Below, piece after piece: positions 48,001 to 62,073 of a stretch of 64,000 nt of DNA. Origin of the DNA: Ctena decussata (Eukaryota > Mollusca > Bivalvia > Lucinida > Lucinidae); assembly GCA_963989385.1 (NCBI GenBank), contig OZ022499.1:51573757-51637756 (forward strand), written 5' to 3'. The number at the start of each line of letters is the position of its first letter. The first letter of the stretch is position 1. The notes beneath the pieces are model-generated. The model did no database searches, was not told where the DNA came from, and saw only the letters and a list, made by a program, of their open reading frames with translations. The translations under genes were made by a program, and so were the position numbers.

Positions 48001-51000
48001 GTTACAGAATGAACAATATTGTTCATAGAAGGATGGACAGGCAGAAAAACACGGGAAACAACTTTGTAATTAATGACTGCAATGTTATTAAAACATCTAA
48101 CACATCAAAAACTATTAATATACCAAAAATCAGCGACAAGGATGAAGCAGCTCAGAAGTTGAGAAATGCCAAAGTCAAACAAGGGAGATAATTCATAAAC
48201 TAAGTAAACAAGAGTGTACCATTCTTAGTCATAATACATTCCCTTGACAATATACACATCACCATACAGTTTGTTAAAATATTTCCAACGGTTAAGGAGT
48301 TACAGAGTAAAACGGAAATTGATGCAAGGGTAGATAATTCAGAAGTAAGTAAGCCAGGGTTGTTGTTCATGCTCATAATACATTTCCCAATTATTATACA
48401 CATTCCTACAATGTTGCATTAAAATATTTCAAAGGGTTAAGGAGTTATGGAGCGAATGGGGGAATGGGGCTAGCCTATAAAAAACTAATCAAAGGGAGGT
48501 TACTCCTAAATTAAGGAAGAGGGATCAACCAATCTTATACACCTTTCCTATAAATCGATAAAGTCGCGCACGAGTTATCTACCCAAGTAGACTGTGGCGT
48601 CATCTATAGGAACATCCCATATAATTCAGTACAACTGCAAGCACTCATAACATGAATAAAGCAGACGTTTTGTAAATGTGAGCTTCAAAAAAATCATTGA
48701 AAGACCAAATTAAAGTATAATTGCTCTGTAAGTATAATTGCCCTGTTTTAATCTGATATTTTTTATTATTTAATATCATATTGAGAATCCCGACAAGTCG
48801 CTCATGATTTTCATGACCCCTTTCATCGACGCAGTGTTTTAACATCCCGGCAATACATTCAGGTTTGTTTAATATAAAAGAGTTACATTTCGTATAAATA
48901 AGTTCGTAAATCTGAAAAGTTCTTTCCATTTTTCCGACATTTAAAACGGCAGCATTCAGATACAGTCCATCACTCTCCCCTTTATTTACTTCCAAATCGT
49001 GGAAGTAATTAGGTGTATTTGATATGTGTGCTTATCAGAGTTTAACAGGTGTTTGCTGGGGAAAGTGAAGTACTGGATAGTAACTACGCATTATTACCGG
49101 AGAGATTATAGCGCTGATATTTATGGTTTCTCGTGCGATACACCGATCTAGAAGCATCAGCATCCAGACTGTTTTCCGTAAATTTGAACCCGAGTTTGAA
49201 TTTATATTATTTTTTCCGTCTCTTACTTATCTTCGGTAATATTTACTTGATCGTTTCCATTTCACGGTAGGGTGTTCTTAAAGCTGCCTTCGGAACACGT
49301 GTCTAGGTAATACACAATCATAGGTGTTTGTTTATTGCGGCAATGCGCGCGATTCGGTGATTACACAAACGAATTCCATGTCAGCACACTTTGTTGTCAT
49401 TTTTAGCGTGTGTCTGCTTTATAAGCAGCTAATCGTTCGTTTTGTACCTTTTGTAATAACGATCTGAACATCTTCAGCGATTTTCTTTCTTTTCCTTATG
49501 TTTTGGAAGCTGTAGGCCTACTGGTGATACATACTCTTTCGATTACGGTAATTTTGGCCCGAAATTTTAGTCAGAAATCTTTTAATTTTATGTCAAATTC
49601 CGATATGATATAAGTTATAAAGCTTATTTTCCGACAAAGAAAGAGCTAAATATAGTTGGAACAAAATGGTTGTCTTCATCTTAACCGTTGAATGTTAGTT
49701 TTGAATATACGGTAAACCGGCATCTATTTGGTCACACTATGAAAAAGAATAGCCTATCCTATAGATGACGTAATAGCGTTGCAAGGGACAAAACTCGAAC
49801 AGACTCTGAATTATAGGAAAGGTGTATATGTGACACACTGTCTTGTGATCATGCCCATTGCAATAAAGTTTCATCAAGACATTCCAAATGGTTACTTATT
49901 TATTGTATGCACAAGTTTAGTATACACGAAAATAGCCTACAAAATCTAATCAAAGGGATGCAACTCCAAAACGAAGAAAGGGAGAGCAACCGTTGTCATA
50001 CGCGACACATTGTTGGAGCCTCATTCACATTGCTGTGAAGTTTCATCGAGATATCCCAAATGGGTATCTAGTTATGGCGCGCACAATGCTATTAGGGTAA
50101 AAAAATAATCAAAGGGGCATAACTTGGAAGCCAAGAAAGGGGGAGCAACTATTACTGTACGTGACACTTTGCCTCATCCTAATATACATGCCTACAAATT
50201 TTTCATGAAGATATCTCGAACGGTTAATGAGATATGGTGCACACAAGAATGTTGACGGACGGACGGACAGACGGACAGACGGACGGACGGACAGCGCCAT
50301 GCCATAATACGTCCGGGTTTTTTTCAAAACGGGCGTATAGAAATGAAAACATAACATGTTTCCGACTTTCCACTCAGTAGATGTATATGAAAACTGAGAT
50401 AAAAAGAATGTGTTGCTGGCTCTGTAAAATAAGTTTTGATGCATGTATATATTTTCAAATGGAATGAATGTATTACATTAACAAATTATATATATGGTGA
50501 TATGTTTTATACAAACTGGCCTGGAGGTTATGAAACTTGAGTACATTCTCAAACTCAAAATAAAGCACACTGATTGGCTGCTTCCGAGCACATGCTCGAA
50601 AGCAGCCAATCAGTGTGCTTTATTTTGAGTTTGACATTATACTCAAGTTTTATAACCTCGGACCCAGAGCTATAATGACGGTGCTGTATTATGAAGAGCA
50701 ACATTACCTGTTTCACAATGTCTCTCCGTCCATCCTGTAGAGCAGCTGCAGTTATAGCTTCCTTCCGTGTTGTAGCACGTACCATCGTGTAGGCAAGGAG
50801 TGATGAGGCATTCATCAATATCTGAAAGAGTATCTACATGCTGCAAATGCGTGATTGAAATATAAACCTAACTATACCAAATTTGGTGCGATAGACGCGA
50901 ATTTCTTTATTTTACTTCTTCGATGTCGCTAATCCCCACAAACGTTTGAAAGAAAAAAAGTGATGGGCAAGTAATAATCAGACATAAATTGTATAAAGGG

Positions 51001-54000
51001 GTGACAGCTGAACGGTTACATTTATAATTTTAAACAGAAAATTCCGTCAACACAAAATATAAGAACTAAATCCGATAATTTCGAAACATCGAAAACAACA
51101 CCATGGAAAGATAGTTGGACCCACGCAAACGCGTTTTTCATACTTTATACACGACATAAAAACGACAACTGAAACTGAGGTGTCCCGTTTAAAACAAAGA
51201 AACAAAAAGATTCAGATTAGTCTGACCAATTGAATATATGACGCCATTGTCTGATAAATGTACTTACCTGTCTGACAGTTATTTCCCTCCCAGCCTGACG
51301 TACAGTTGCAGCTGTAGCTTCCTTCTGTATTAGTGCAGGCACCGTCATTCAAACAAGGGAATTCAAAGCATTCATTTATGTCTAATAAAGAAAAAAGAAG
51401 AAAAAAAAATACATACTTGTCTATAGCTGTTTTTGTACGTTATGTATAAGTTTAGGTACCCGGTACATATAGCTGATAGCTGTACGTCATAGAAAAATGT
51501 ATATGACACTATGACTGTTTTATAAAAGTCCACTGTGGTTAGGTATTGAAAAATGGGACCTAGTTCAGTTTCATGTCACTATCCTATAATATGAAACAAA
51601 TAACAGTCGAACTAGGATGAGGTCACAATCATGGCTGAATACGTGTGAAAGCACTGGTTATTGGTCCTAATGTGTTTAGACCAAACCCTCTCTTGTGAGA
51701 ATATAGTAACTTCAGTCTTATAAAAGCAGATGCAAGATAAAAAATTCTTAAATAGAAAAAAGGACCTTCTTAATATATATTACAAAAATCTTTAAGCAGG
51801 GTCATTATTACAGTGTCAATTTAAATACGCATGTTCATTTTGCTATACAGGCTAGGGGTCTGGGCATTGTTGCAACAGTACATAACTGCACAAGAACATA
51901 AATGGCTCCGAGGTTACACACTTGAATAGATGTTTTAGAGTCCCAGCTTCACAAAGGGTTAATCAAATGGTTTAAGATTAAGGCAGGAAGTACCAAATAT
52001 TATACGAACAATCATTACATTTTGGCTAGTCAATGCGTTCTTACGGTACCCGGTTCAAAGAAAGAGTTTTGTTTTTCACTTCTCAAGGTCAAGGGTTTTG
52101 AAGTTTGCATTGGAATAAAGTGCCAAGCAGTGTTAAGGGTATACAGTAGCATTGAAAATGCAAGGTTGCTGAAAAATTCATCTTTAAAGTTTTTAATATC
52201 TAGTTTATCTAAGTTTTCTGTTCATGTATTCATTGATCTTTTAAATATACTATGCAATATAAATTTTGCGATTGTCTCTATGTGCCAGATCCAATAAATT
52301 AGGCTTATACTGCCACTACACTGCATCAAGACACAAGCTCTGATCTTCTGAGATGGATTGCCAGGTAAAAAATCAAGAATGATTACTTGCAGCATTTGTA
52401 ATACCGTGACGCCAGTTTTTAAGACCATTGTGTGTACAGGGCATAATTTTTAAAATGTGCAGAAGTCAAAACCATAATGATGCGGCTGCTTCACTATTAA
52501 AAGAAAGAAAACACTTTGAAATATTTGAATATGCTACGAGTATGAACTTTACAAAGTTTGAAATTTGTTGTTTTCCCTCGTTTTTACGTTATTGTCTTAA
52601 AATAATATTTCTAATCGGTACTTCTTGAATCCCTTTTGACTATATGACTGTTTGGCATCTACCAATATGCTTTCGTAAACAATTCTGAAAGTAAATTTTC
52701 CCCGGCTACTAAGGATTAGTCAAATGTCTTAGACTAACGCCATCATAATCTCGCAGTTACGTTGCTCTTCATTGAAGGAACTTCACAGTTAAATGTATTA
52801 TGCTGTGATGTTTAAGTTTAGCCTGTTGTTTTTCTCGGGTTTTGATTTTCCATTGAATTGAAGCACTAGTAAATCATTGCACACTGAACCGAATTACAAC
52901 GTTATAACGTCAATAGCGCATGCTTAGCTTCGTCAGTGGTTAAGCTTAATCACATCTTACACACAATCAATGGCTATGACAAGAAAAAAACGGGCATAAA
53001 ATGATGAGAAAGATGGTACAAAAATCCACATGCTTGCTATTTTAGCGTTGCTTGTAATGGGTGCGAATTTCGGCCACTGACCCCTTTCGTTCTTATCCCG
53101 TATCTCGAATATCGATTTTAAAGATGGCTCCTATAATTCCGTCGTGTCATTATCCTCAAAAACGGTTCTTTTTCTTTGCAATATAATTTTGCTTATTGCT
53201 TCACTTGAGTGATGCGAAAAATTGCAAAACATAAAAAACTGTTAAATATACTTTGCATTTATTATTTTAGTGATTTGTGTTTGGTCTTAGTATGAAGCTC
53301 TGTTTGCTACTCAATACGACTTATCTGTCAGTACTTGAAGTTGACAATGGAAATATAAGAAATAAATTTCTTGTGTGTGTCATCTTTGGTTTTGGTTAAC
53401 AAGCTATAAAGCATTGCAAATTGGATTGAAACCCTGTTTTATGCATGCTTATTCAACATATTAGTGTAATAGTTTATCATGTACATTGTTAGTCTGTGAT
53501 ATAGAAATAACAATTTTAACACAAAATAATTTTACTCCACTACTTTCTGTCCCTCTAAGATATGCAGAAAATTGATATTTACCAATCTGGCAATAATCTC
53601 CATCCCATCCTATCTGACAAGTACAATCATAACCGCCATCTGTGTTATTACATGTACCGCCGTGTAAACAAGGGGAGTTCAGACATTCATCCACGTCTGG
53701 AAATAAGAAAACAGTTACCATATCGATAGCTTGATGATCATGGGTTTACAGCACAGACGACGTTATTTACGCCTGCAAAAATCTCCAAAAAAAATCGTCC
53801 AAGCTATATTGTATTCTGAATTTAAAGAATCGACGGTGAAAAGTGTGAATCCAGTTTAGATGGTTCATTAAACCGCTTTGTATGGATCTATGCTAATTGC
53901 AAATTCAACTTTTTTTTCATTTTTTATGCTCTGAGTGTTGATATTGTCAGTGTGTCTAGGGTAGGATTTTGTTGAAATATTATGTGCTCAAAGATTCTTA

Positions 54001-57000
54001 AATTTCATTATTTTTCCTGATGTGATTATTTTCAGCACTTCAGTTAACGCCTGCAGACACCAGACACGGAGAAATGTTGATGATGCTTCGATTTAATCTC
54101 CATAAAAGTACATTGTGGTTCCTCATTAGAATATCACAACCATATGGCAAATAGATAAAGTGACGGTATAAACATGTGTGTGATGGAAGAAGAAAGGTCA
54201 GTTTCCTACATTTATTAGCAAACAAAATGACCTTATCTTGAGCGTGGTCTTATGTGTCCTAGGTATAAAAACATTACCAATTTCACAGTTTTTTCCTGAC
54301 CATTCTGTTACACAAGAACAGTTATAACTTCCGTCTGTGTTAGTACATGTACCCTCGTGTAAGCACGGGTTGATAGAGCATTCGTCAATATCTGCAAAAA
54401 AATGTAAATGTAGACAGCCGATATAGATATGCACAGAATACAAATTAAAGATGTACGGCCAGCAATCTTAAAAGCGATTGATCAGGTGAGTATACCGCAC
54501 AAATTCTAAAATTTTGGACACCTAAGATTGTTAAAATTGTTACCGTAAATGTCCTAAAAATTGAACTGTTTGTTTTTTAATGCAGTAAATCCTCTAAAGA
54601 AAAAGAAATAGAATGGCAAACAGTGTACACCCTGATAAGACTGCTCCTTCAGTCTTAAGCTTTTGATGGTGTATTTGCAGGAAGCAGATTATAAGGTCGC
54701 TATTGGTTGGCATCGACTGATTGCTGTGGACCGGTGCCACGTTTTGGGAGAAACATTTCTTTCCAGAACTTTATAAATATGAGCCAAAAAAATGTCTATG
54801 CGATCTGCGATGCGAGAAACTTTAAAAAGCTCAGATCAGGTGTGTCCATGCAGGCTAATCAGATTCTTCGTTGTGCGCATATGCTTTTGTTTCTAATTCT
54901 AAAGCATTACCAGTTTGACAATCTGACCCAGTCCATCCATGAGAACAGCTACAGTTATAACTCCCCTCAGTGTTGATGCATGTACCACTGTGTAAGCATG
55001 GCGAGAGCAGGCATTCATCAATATCTGCAAAAGAATTGTGGAAAATGGGTTCACTTTTAGGGGAAGTTATTCTGTTGTTATCATGTTTGCTTCTCTTGCC
55101 AATGAGGGTCTACACTTAAAGGAAAGAATTTGCTCCAAGAGGAGCAAATTCTTTCATCTAAGAGTAGAACCCTTTTATGGAAAGGTATTATTGCCCGGAG
55201 AAGCAAACAGGAAGTCACAAAAGGTGTTTCCCTTCGCAAAAATGATGGGAAAACATGGAGGAATATCCAATTTCAAATATAGGCAGTGCCAGGAGAAAGC
55301 AAACTTTTTTATTTATTTTTTTAATTTGATTGATTTATTTTTGTCTATTTTTGAGTTTCAACATAGTTGCACATGAATGCTAACCAGCTAGTCACTTATT
55401 CAAGTGCCTATGACAAGGAAAACGGGCAAAATGCACATTAATAGTTCTTTTCTATTGTTTTGTTTCACTAACTGTACAATAGTTCTCTTCAAGTATAATT
55501 TACCGAAAATGCATGAAATATATATAAATCGCGCACAATTGCATAATCAATGTGTTCAAACATGACAGTTAAGTAAATTCCCAATGTCGCAAACGGTCGC
55601 CACTTTCCGCACCAATCTGTCACATTTCGCGGGTAAAGCTGGGAAATTTCATTCGGATAAGTTCGGCAGCTATTCGTTCAAGTTTTTGTCCGCCATCTTT
55701 AGCCAAAATTAGATAATGCCCACAAATGCATGTTCCAAATACGAGAGGTAATACTGAGCTACAATTTACACAGGTGTGGACAAAAGTGTTCGTTAAATCG
55801 TGAGGTTACCATTGACTTTAATGCATTTCTTCTTTTAGCGCAAAAATTATTGTGAGAAAAGTACAAAAGGTATTTACATGAAAGTTGCAACAATATCTAG
55901 CTAAATTATCTGTGCAAAATTAATAAATTTCTCGCTTTTCTGATATCTGTAGTTACAATCTGGAACTTGTTTAACCTCACTGAAGTATATTTTTGTGTTA
56001 AATTTTGCTAACGTCATCAATGACGTCAATGGAAACAGAGTTTTCTAAAAATTTACGCAATCTTTAAACAATCACAACTCTGCAACTAGAGACCACAAAC
56101 ATACACAAACATTTTGTAAATTGCACAAATCATTTAGCTACACATTGGTGTAATTTTCATGACGATATATTTTAGGCTGTTCAGATAATTAATTTTTAAG
56201 CAAAAGTGGAAATGCACTAAAGTTAACGGCAACGTCACGATTTAACGAACACTTCTGTACCTCTCGGCAGAACGGGAAATACTTGTACCTGTTTGACAAT
56301 CATTTCCTTCCCATCCCGTGATACAAGTGCAGTTATAGCTTCCTTCCGTATTGCTACATGTCCCGTCATGCAAACATGGGTTGGTACCACACTCATCGAT
56401 GTCTGGAAGTAAACAAAATCTCAAACTTATTTTTTGTTTGCATTCACAAGACTGTGGTTTTCCATCTGTAGAGTGACCCCCAAATATCTAAATTAGTATT
56501 ATGAAATTCCACTTTACAATGGGCTTTCCCCTTCTAAAACAATCCAAAAATCTAGATCCGTCTTATAACAACCCCAGAATCAAGAGTACTTTCTTCACTT
56601 TACAAAGTTTACGTCAGTATAACATAAAGGTAGTTCAAGCAAAAATTTAAGTAATAATACTTCTCCTGAAGATCTTTGTTTCGTTATATTTCACATGAAA
56701 CATGAATTGCAACAACGGTGCACACTACAAGAATCATGGTCGGCATCATTAAATTGTATTCAAATACCGTAAAAATTCTCAAATTTGGGATGCGTAAAAT
56801 AATTGAGCCGCGACACGAGAAAACCAACAAAGTGGTTGTGCGCCCAGCGAAGATTCATATCAGCCTAGGCATCCGCTGGGTCTGATCAGAGTCTTCTCTT
56901 TGCGCTTTAAAGGTAGCCAAGGGTCTAAGCTAGCTCCATGCGGACAGCGAAGACTCTGATCAGACTGGGCGGATGCCCAGGCTGATCTGAGTCTGCGCAG

Positions 57001-60000
57001 GGCGCAACACCACTTTGTTGGTTTTCTCGTGTCGCGGCTCAATTATACTGTGCAAGTACAACTTTGAAAAATTTGTTGTATTTGTTGTTTTTCGCTGCAG
57101 TAGTGTGTCAGGAGATGCAGTTGTAAAGGAAAGTGCAGGCCTGATCAGGGTCTGAGCTGTTTATTCAGATCTATCTGTCTCATTTACAACAGGTAGTGAT
57201 CAGTTTTGTAGAAATGCGATGACTGTAAGCCAAGCCATATGGTACACTCTTTATACTGACTCTACATCTGGGGCCGAGTGCACAAAGGAGGCGTAAACTA
57301 CGCCGGCGTAGCTTACGAACGTCGGCGCAACGGCTGTTTTTTAATCCAACTGCACGAAGCGATTTGTGAATTTTGAAGCTATTTTGCGACTTAGTTTACG
57401 ACACGCCTCGGTTATGCACACGGACTAACATTCTGCGCCATTTTTACGACGGACGTACGTCGGGAGTAGGCCTATGTTTGCTTTGTGCACTCGGCCCCTG
57501 AACTCTAGAGAAGTAAACGTATTTTAAGCTGGTTGAGGTCTCTTGCAGGAGAAACATTTTTGCCACCTATTCCACTCATCCCAAAGGAGGTCATCTTTCG
57601 AAAAAAAAATTGGAAGACTTTTGTTGTCCAGGGAAACATATCCCAACAGGCTTTGTTGTTGTTCTTTCACGTCCACGGTAAACAGCTATAGTCATGTCGG
57701 GACGATCAGTTGACCTAACTACACTCTTCCTGGGCAGGCGTAGACCTCCTTAGCGGTTAACCAGTTAGCCGGCACTCAATGTTAAATCAGATCTGCATCA
57801 ACGTTGATTTAACATCATGGCGTTAAATCAACGTTGATTTAACGCTGATATGTTGTTATGGGCCCAGTGAGATCCTTGCGAAATTTGCGGAAAGGAATAG
57901 ACATGTACCCTTACTCTTAAAGCTACAACACGAAATTGGCGTCTGGCACATCTAAATAGCAGATGCAAACCAGTTTGTGCAGCTATACAATATTATCTGA
58001 GTTTCTTTAAATAGTTTTCATCCCAAAAGAAAAGATCAGTGATCAGTGAAATATTACCTGTTTCGCAGTCTGGCCCAGTCCAACCCTGAGAACAGTTGCA
58101 GCTATAGCTTCCGTCAGTGTTGATGCATATACCATTATGCAAACATGGTGAGAGCAAGCATTCATCGACGTCTGTAAGAACAAGTGAATTTGATGATTTT
58201 ATTTCCCCCACCTTTATAAAAGGGGCGATGCACATTCCAAAAATGTACAATATACAAAACCGTATGAGAAGTTGTGCACACAAGTTACCCAAACTTTATA
58301 TACAATTCGATTGTATTTGAGCTTGAGTGAATGAGTGAACTACCAACAACAGGGACATAAAGAGCCGGGACCTCGGTTTAAAGTCTCATCCGAAAAACGG
58401 AGAAGCGGGGGATCGATATTGCAACCTCTGGATTGGTAGTCCAGCGCGTTATCCACTACACTACCGCTGCTCCTATTTAAGCTTGAACAATGACTAGGAT
58501 AAAAAATTATATTAAAAAAACATCAGGAGATCCTACAAAAGCAACCTGCAAATTATCACACTTTGTAAGAAATACCTGCAAATTTTTAAAATGACAGGAT
58601 TTTCACTGTTTGCTTAGTTAATTTTGTTTAAATTTCAAAATTTCAAACAACTGACATATAAAGGAAGCTATGTCATTGTCCGAATTTACCCGCTGTCCGA
58701 ATATACCCGCTGTCCGAATTTACTTGACTTTCCTATATGGAAAACAACTCTTCTGATGCTGCAAAATAACTAAGTTCAAAAAGTGCAAAAATTAGTAAAA
58801 CATTATCCGACCATAAATTATTTGTCATATACCCATTTAGAGATCATGAAAAAGAATACTGTCAAGTTTCAGAATGATTAATGAAAATCTGTAGGAGGAG
58901 TTGCGCACACAAGGTATGTTCTTAAAAGGTCTTTTGATGCTGAAAATGACTAAGTTCGCAGAGATAAAGAGTAGGAAAAGTATCCAACCATAACACCTAA
59001 GTCACATGCATATTTACAGCCCATGAGAAAGAAGCCTGCAAATTTTCAGAATGACTGATAAAAAAAAACTGTAGGATGAGTTAGGTACACAAAGTACGTC
59101 CTCAAACGGTCTCTTCTGGTGCTAAAAATAATCGAGATCGTGAAACGCAATACAGTGGTAAAAAATTATCTAACAATAACCTTCATGTCACATGCTTATT
59201 CACAGACCACGTCGAAGACCTGCCAAGTTAATTATTTAGGGTGTCCCAAACTTTAGGCACATTACGCTAAAACCAATTCCCGTTTTGGCCCTAGAAGCAA
59301 ATGTTAGACCTTTCAAAATGGTTAACGCTGGAAAATAATGACAATACTCTCCTTCATACTGCAAATGGCGAGCTAGCAAAGGAAACTGAAGACTATTTTT
59401 CTTGGTATTTTTCCCTCTAGAACTCAATGCACCTTATGTTGTCCTAATACATATATAAATTAAAAGTGAAATAAAAGAATCGCGGCATGAGAAAACCAAC
59501 AAGTGGCATGTGCCCAGCGCAGACTCAGATCAGCATGGACATCAGCCATCAGAGTCTTTGCTGTCCTAATGAAGCTAGCTTGGACCCTTCGCTACCCGTT
59601 AAGCGCAAAGCAAAGACTCTGATCAGACTGGGGTCTAAGCTACCCTTCAAGCGCAAAGCAAAGACTCTGATCAGACTGGGCGGATGCCCAGGCTGATCTG
59701 AGTCTTCGCTGGGCGCACATGCCACTTTGTTGGTTTTGTCATGTTGCGGCTCAAATGATGGTATGAAAATACCTATTTCACAGTCATTTCCCTCCCACTC
59801 TACAGTACAGCTGCAGTTATAGCTTCCCACAGTATTACTGCACGTTCCGTTATGCAAACATGGGTTAGTGGGACACTCATCAATGTCTGGAAATAAAAGA
59901 AAATTGTGTGTCCGAAGTCTGTTAAGGTAAAAGGGTACACTTTAAGGGGAAGCAACTCTGTCAATTTTATTCTTGCTTCCCTTCACAATGAGAATCAGCT

Positions 60001-62024
60001 CTTGAGAGCCTTTTTTATCGGGCAGACCCGTTTTGAAAGAGCCCTCATCCCACCCCCATTCCCCATCCCAGAGAAGCAAACAGGAAGCCACTAAAGCCTT
60101 TTCTCTTTGTAAGAATGGTGAATAAACATAGTAGCGTACCCATTTATCTCTTGCAGTCATATATATTTATTTGTATTTGTTAGAAATTTCTTGACAACAC
60201 ATGAATATATGAGTCAAAGGATTCGACGTAGGCGAAGTCTATAATTGTTTTCTCCTCATCACTATTTATAAAATTGAAACAAGCCTCCTGCAGAAGATAA
60301 TATCTCAGGCTCCTTTTCAAATTATTAAGTCTCGCAGCTTCGCATGAGACTGAATAATCTGAAAACCAGACCAAGATTGTCTTGTCGAGGTCTCAATACC
60401 ATCACAGATTCTGTTAGTCTCGCGGTTAAGAAAATGTACTATACGTAATAAAAATATATTACCTGAGTCACATATTACTCCAGTATATCCCGTGGAACAT
60501 TCACACGTGAAGTTGTCTCCAGATTCAGTACAGGTAGCACCTCTGAGACATGGGTTCGGTAGGCAAGGAGACGGTGGTAATTCTATATAGAAAATAATTT
60601 ATTAACATGTATGTGCCGTGAAAGTTCTAAAATTTTTGGACATGCGACACCTTGATAGTTGGGACAACAAAGATAATTATCATAATTGTCCTATAATTGA
60701 AACTTTGGTTTCACGATGCAATACTGTGTACAAAAGTAAAAACGAGAGCGCAAAGATGCAATGAAGATGCAATGACTGCTTAATATTAAAGTCTTGTCTG
60801 GGATGTTAGTGATTGCTTATGACATACAGTTGTTTTCACTTGCTCCGGCTCTTAAATTAATATTTATTTGTGATGCCACAAAAATCCAACATCAGACACA
60901 GTGGTATTTATTTGAACCTGGTGTTACTTTATGCATATTTTGGTGTATTTGTAATGACACCAAAATCCTACATCAGATAAAGTTATACAGAATTTCTACT
61001 TTAAAGCAAAGCAATATCACTTTGACCGTGATATTATTTTTTATCATATGACGTCGCATCTGAGAGTGTAATAAAGCCATGCATTAAAAACGATAATCCA
61101 CTAGTGGATTACATATGCAAATTACGCCGTAACGTTATGCGTTGACGTCCATAAAACGTCGCGTTTTCTAATGGCGAAATCGTGACGTTTTAGTGCTAAA
61201 TTTCCTTATAAAATGCGATTTTAGTGTCAAATGATAAATTAAATCTTGCATTCGTGCTCCTGTATTATTGAATTTATTAAACTCGTTGGAGAAAACGATA
61301 AGATGCTCGGCAAAGCCTCGCATCTTATCTTTTTCCCCAACTCGTTTAATAAATTCAATACTACATTAGCACTCATGTAAGATCCTCTATATATGATGCA
61401 AGATTTTTGTGGCATTATTTAGACTTACCTACCTTAAGTTGGATTTTGCTCAAATAACCAGTACTGCCTATCTTTATTAACAAAAAAAGTAAGATGTTGT
61501 AAAAATGGAAATAATTTAATATCCAAAAAGTAGAGTCCAGATATGGCGGCTCATAATTAGCTATGTTATCTTCCCTCTAAGAAACAGTTCTGCTACTTTT
61601 GCAACAGACGTAAATTTGTCGTCTGCTTTTTATGCTAAGGGTCAGAATATGTTCCGCTGAGAGTTGTGTTTATTCTGTTCGGGGATGCTTTATAAACTTT
61701 TGGATACCTGTGCGGAATCTTAGGACTTTTCTTGTGAATACTAAAACTTCAGACTTCATACCTGTTTCACATGTTGCTCCAGTGAACATTGTCGTACATT
61801 CACACGTGAAGGCGGCGCCTGTCCCACTGGTACATGTGCCATTATTCTGGCATGGGTTAGGATCACATGGGTCTACTTCTGTGGTAAACAAAACAAGGAT
61901 TACCATAAAAAACTTGTGTCTCATGAAAGTTGTAAATAGCCAGTTCAGACGCCACAGACTGGCTCCTTCAGTGTTTGAATTAAAACAGACTTTCTATATA
62001 TGCTGAGTAGACATTAGGTAAGTC

Positions 62025-62073
<49 letters not shown>

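Larger units (their letters stand above)
47948..50338. mobile_element. Hairpin-headed composite repeat (element II), split by a transposon
   Basis: Head AACAAGA (47948-47954), perfect hairpin GCTT-CGC-AAGC (47955-47965), then terminal motif ATACGCCCGTTT (47974-47985). The body has repeated units with GGTTAAGGAGTTA, ATTCCAAATGGTTA and CAAAGGGATGCAACTCC-like text. A GGACGGACA microsatellite lies at about 50252-50294. It closes with a hairpin of arms ATACGTCCGGGTTTTT and AAAACGGGCGTAT; the last 12 bp (50327-50338) are the exact complement of the head motif. Without the 1.3-kb insertion at 48540 the element would be about 1.1 kb. Confidence 0.8.

Noticed and set aside
52022..52628. Plus-strand ORFs in the E9-E10 intron
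   Set aside because: AT-driven open frames without domains, not conserved in any repeat copy.
61632..62006. Plus-strand 124-codon ORF
   Set aside because: Antisense to EGF exon E2; the minus-strand reading gives a perfect EGF domain with splice sites.
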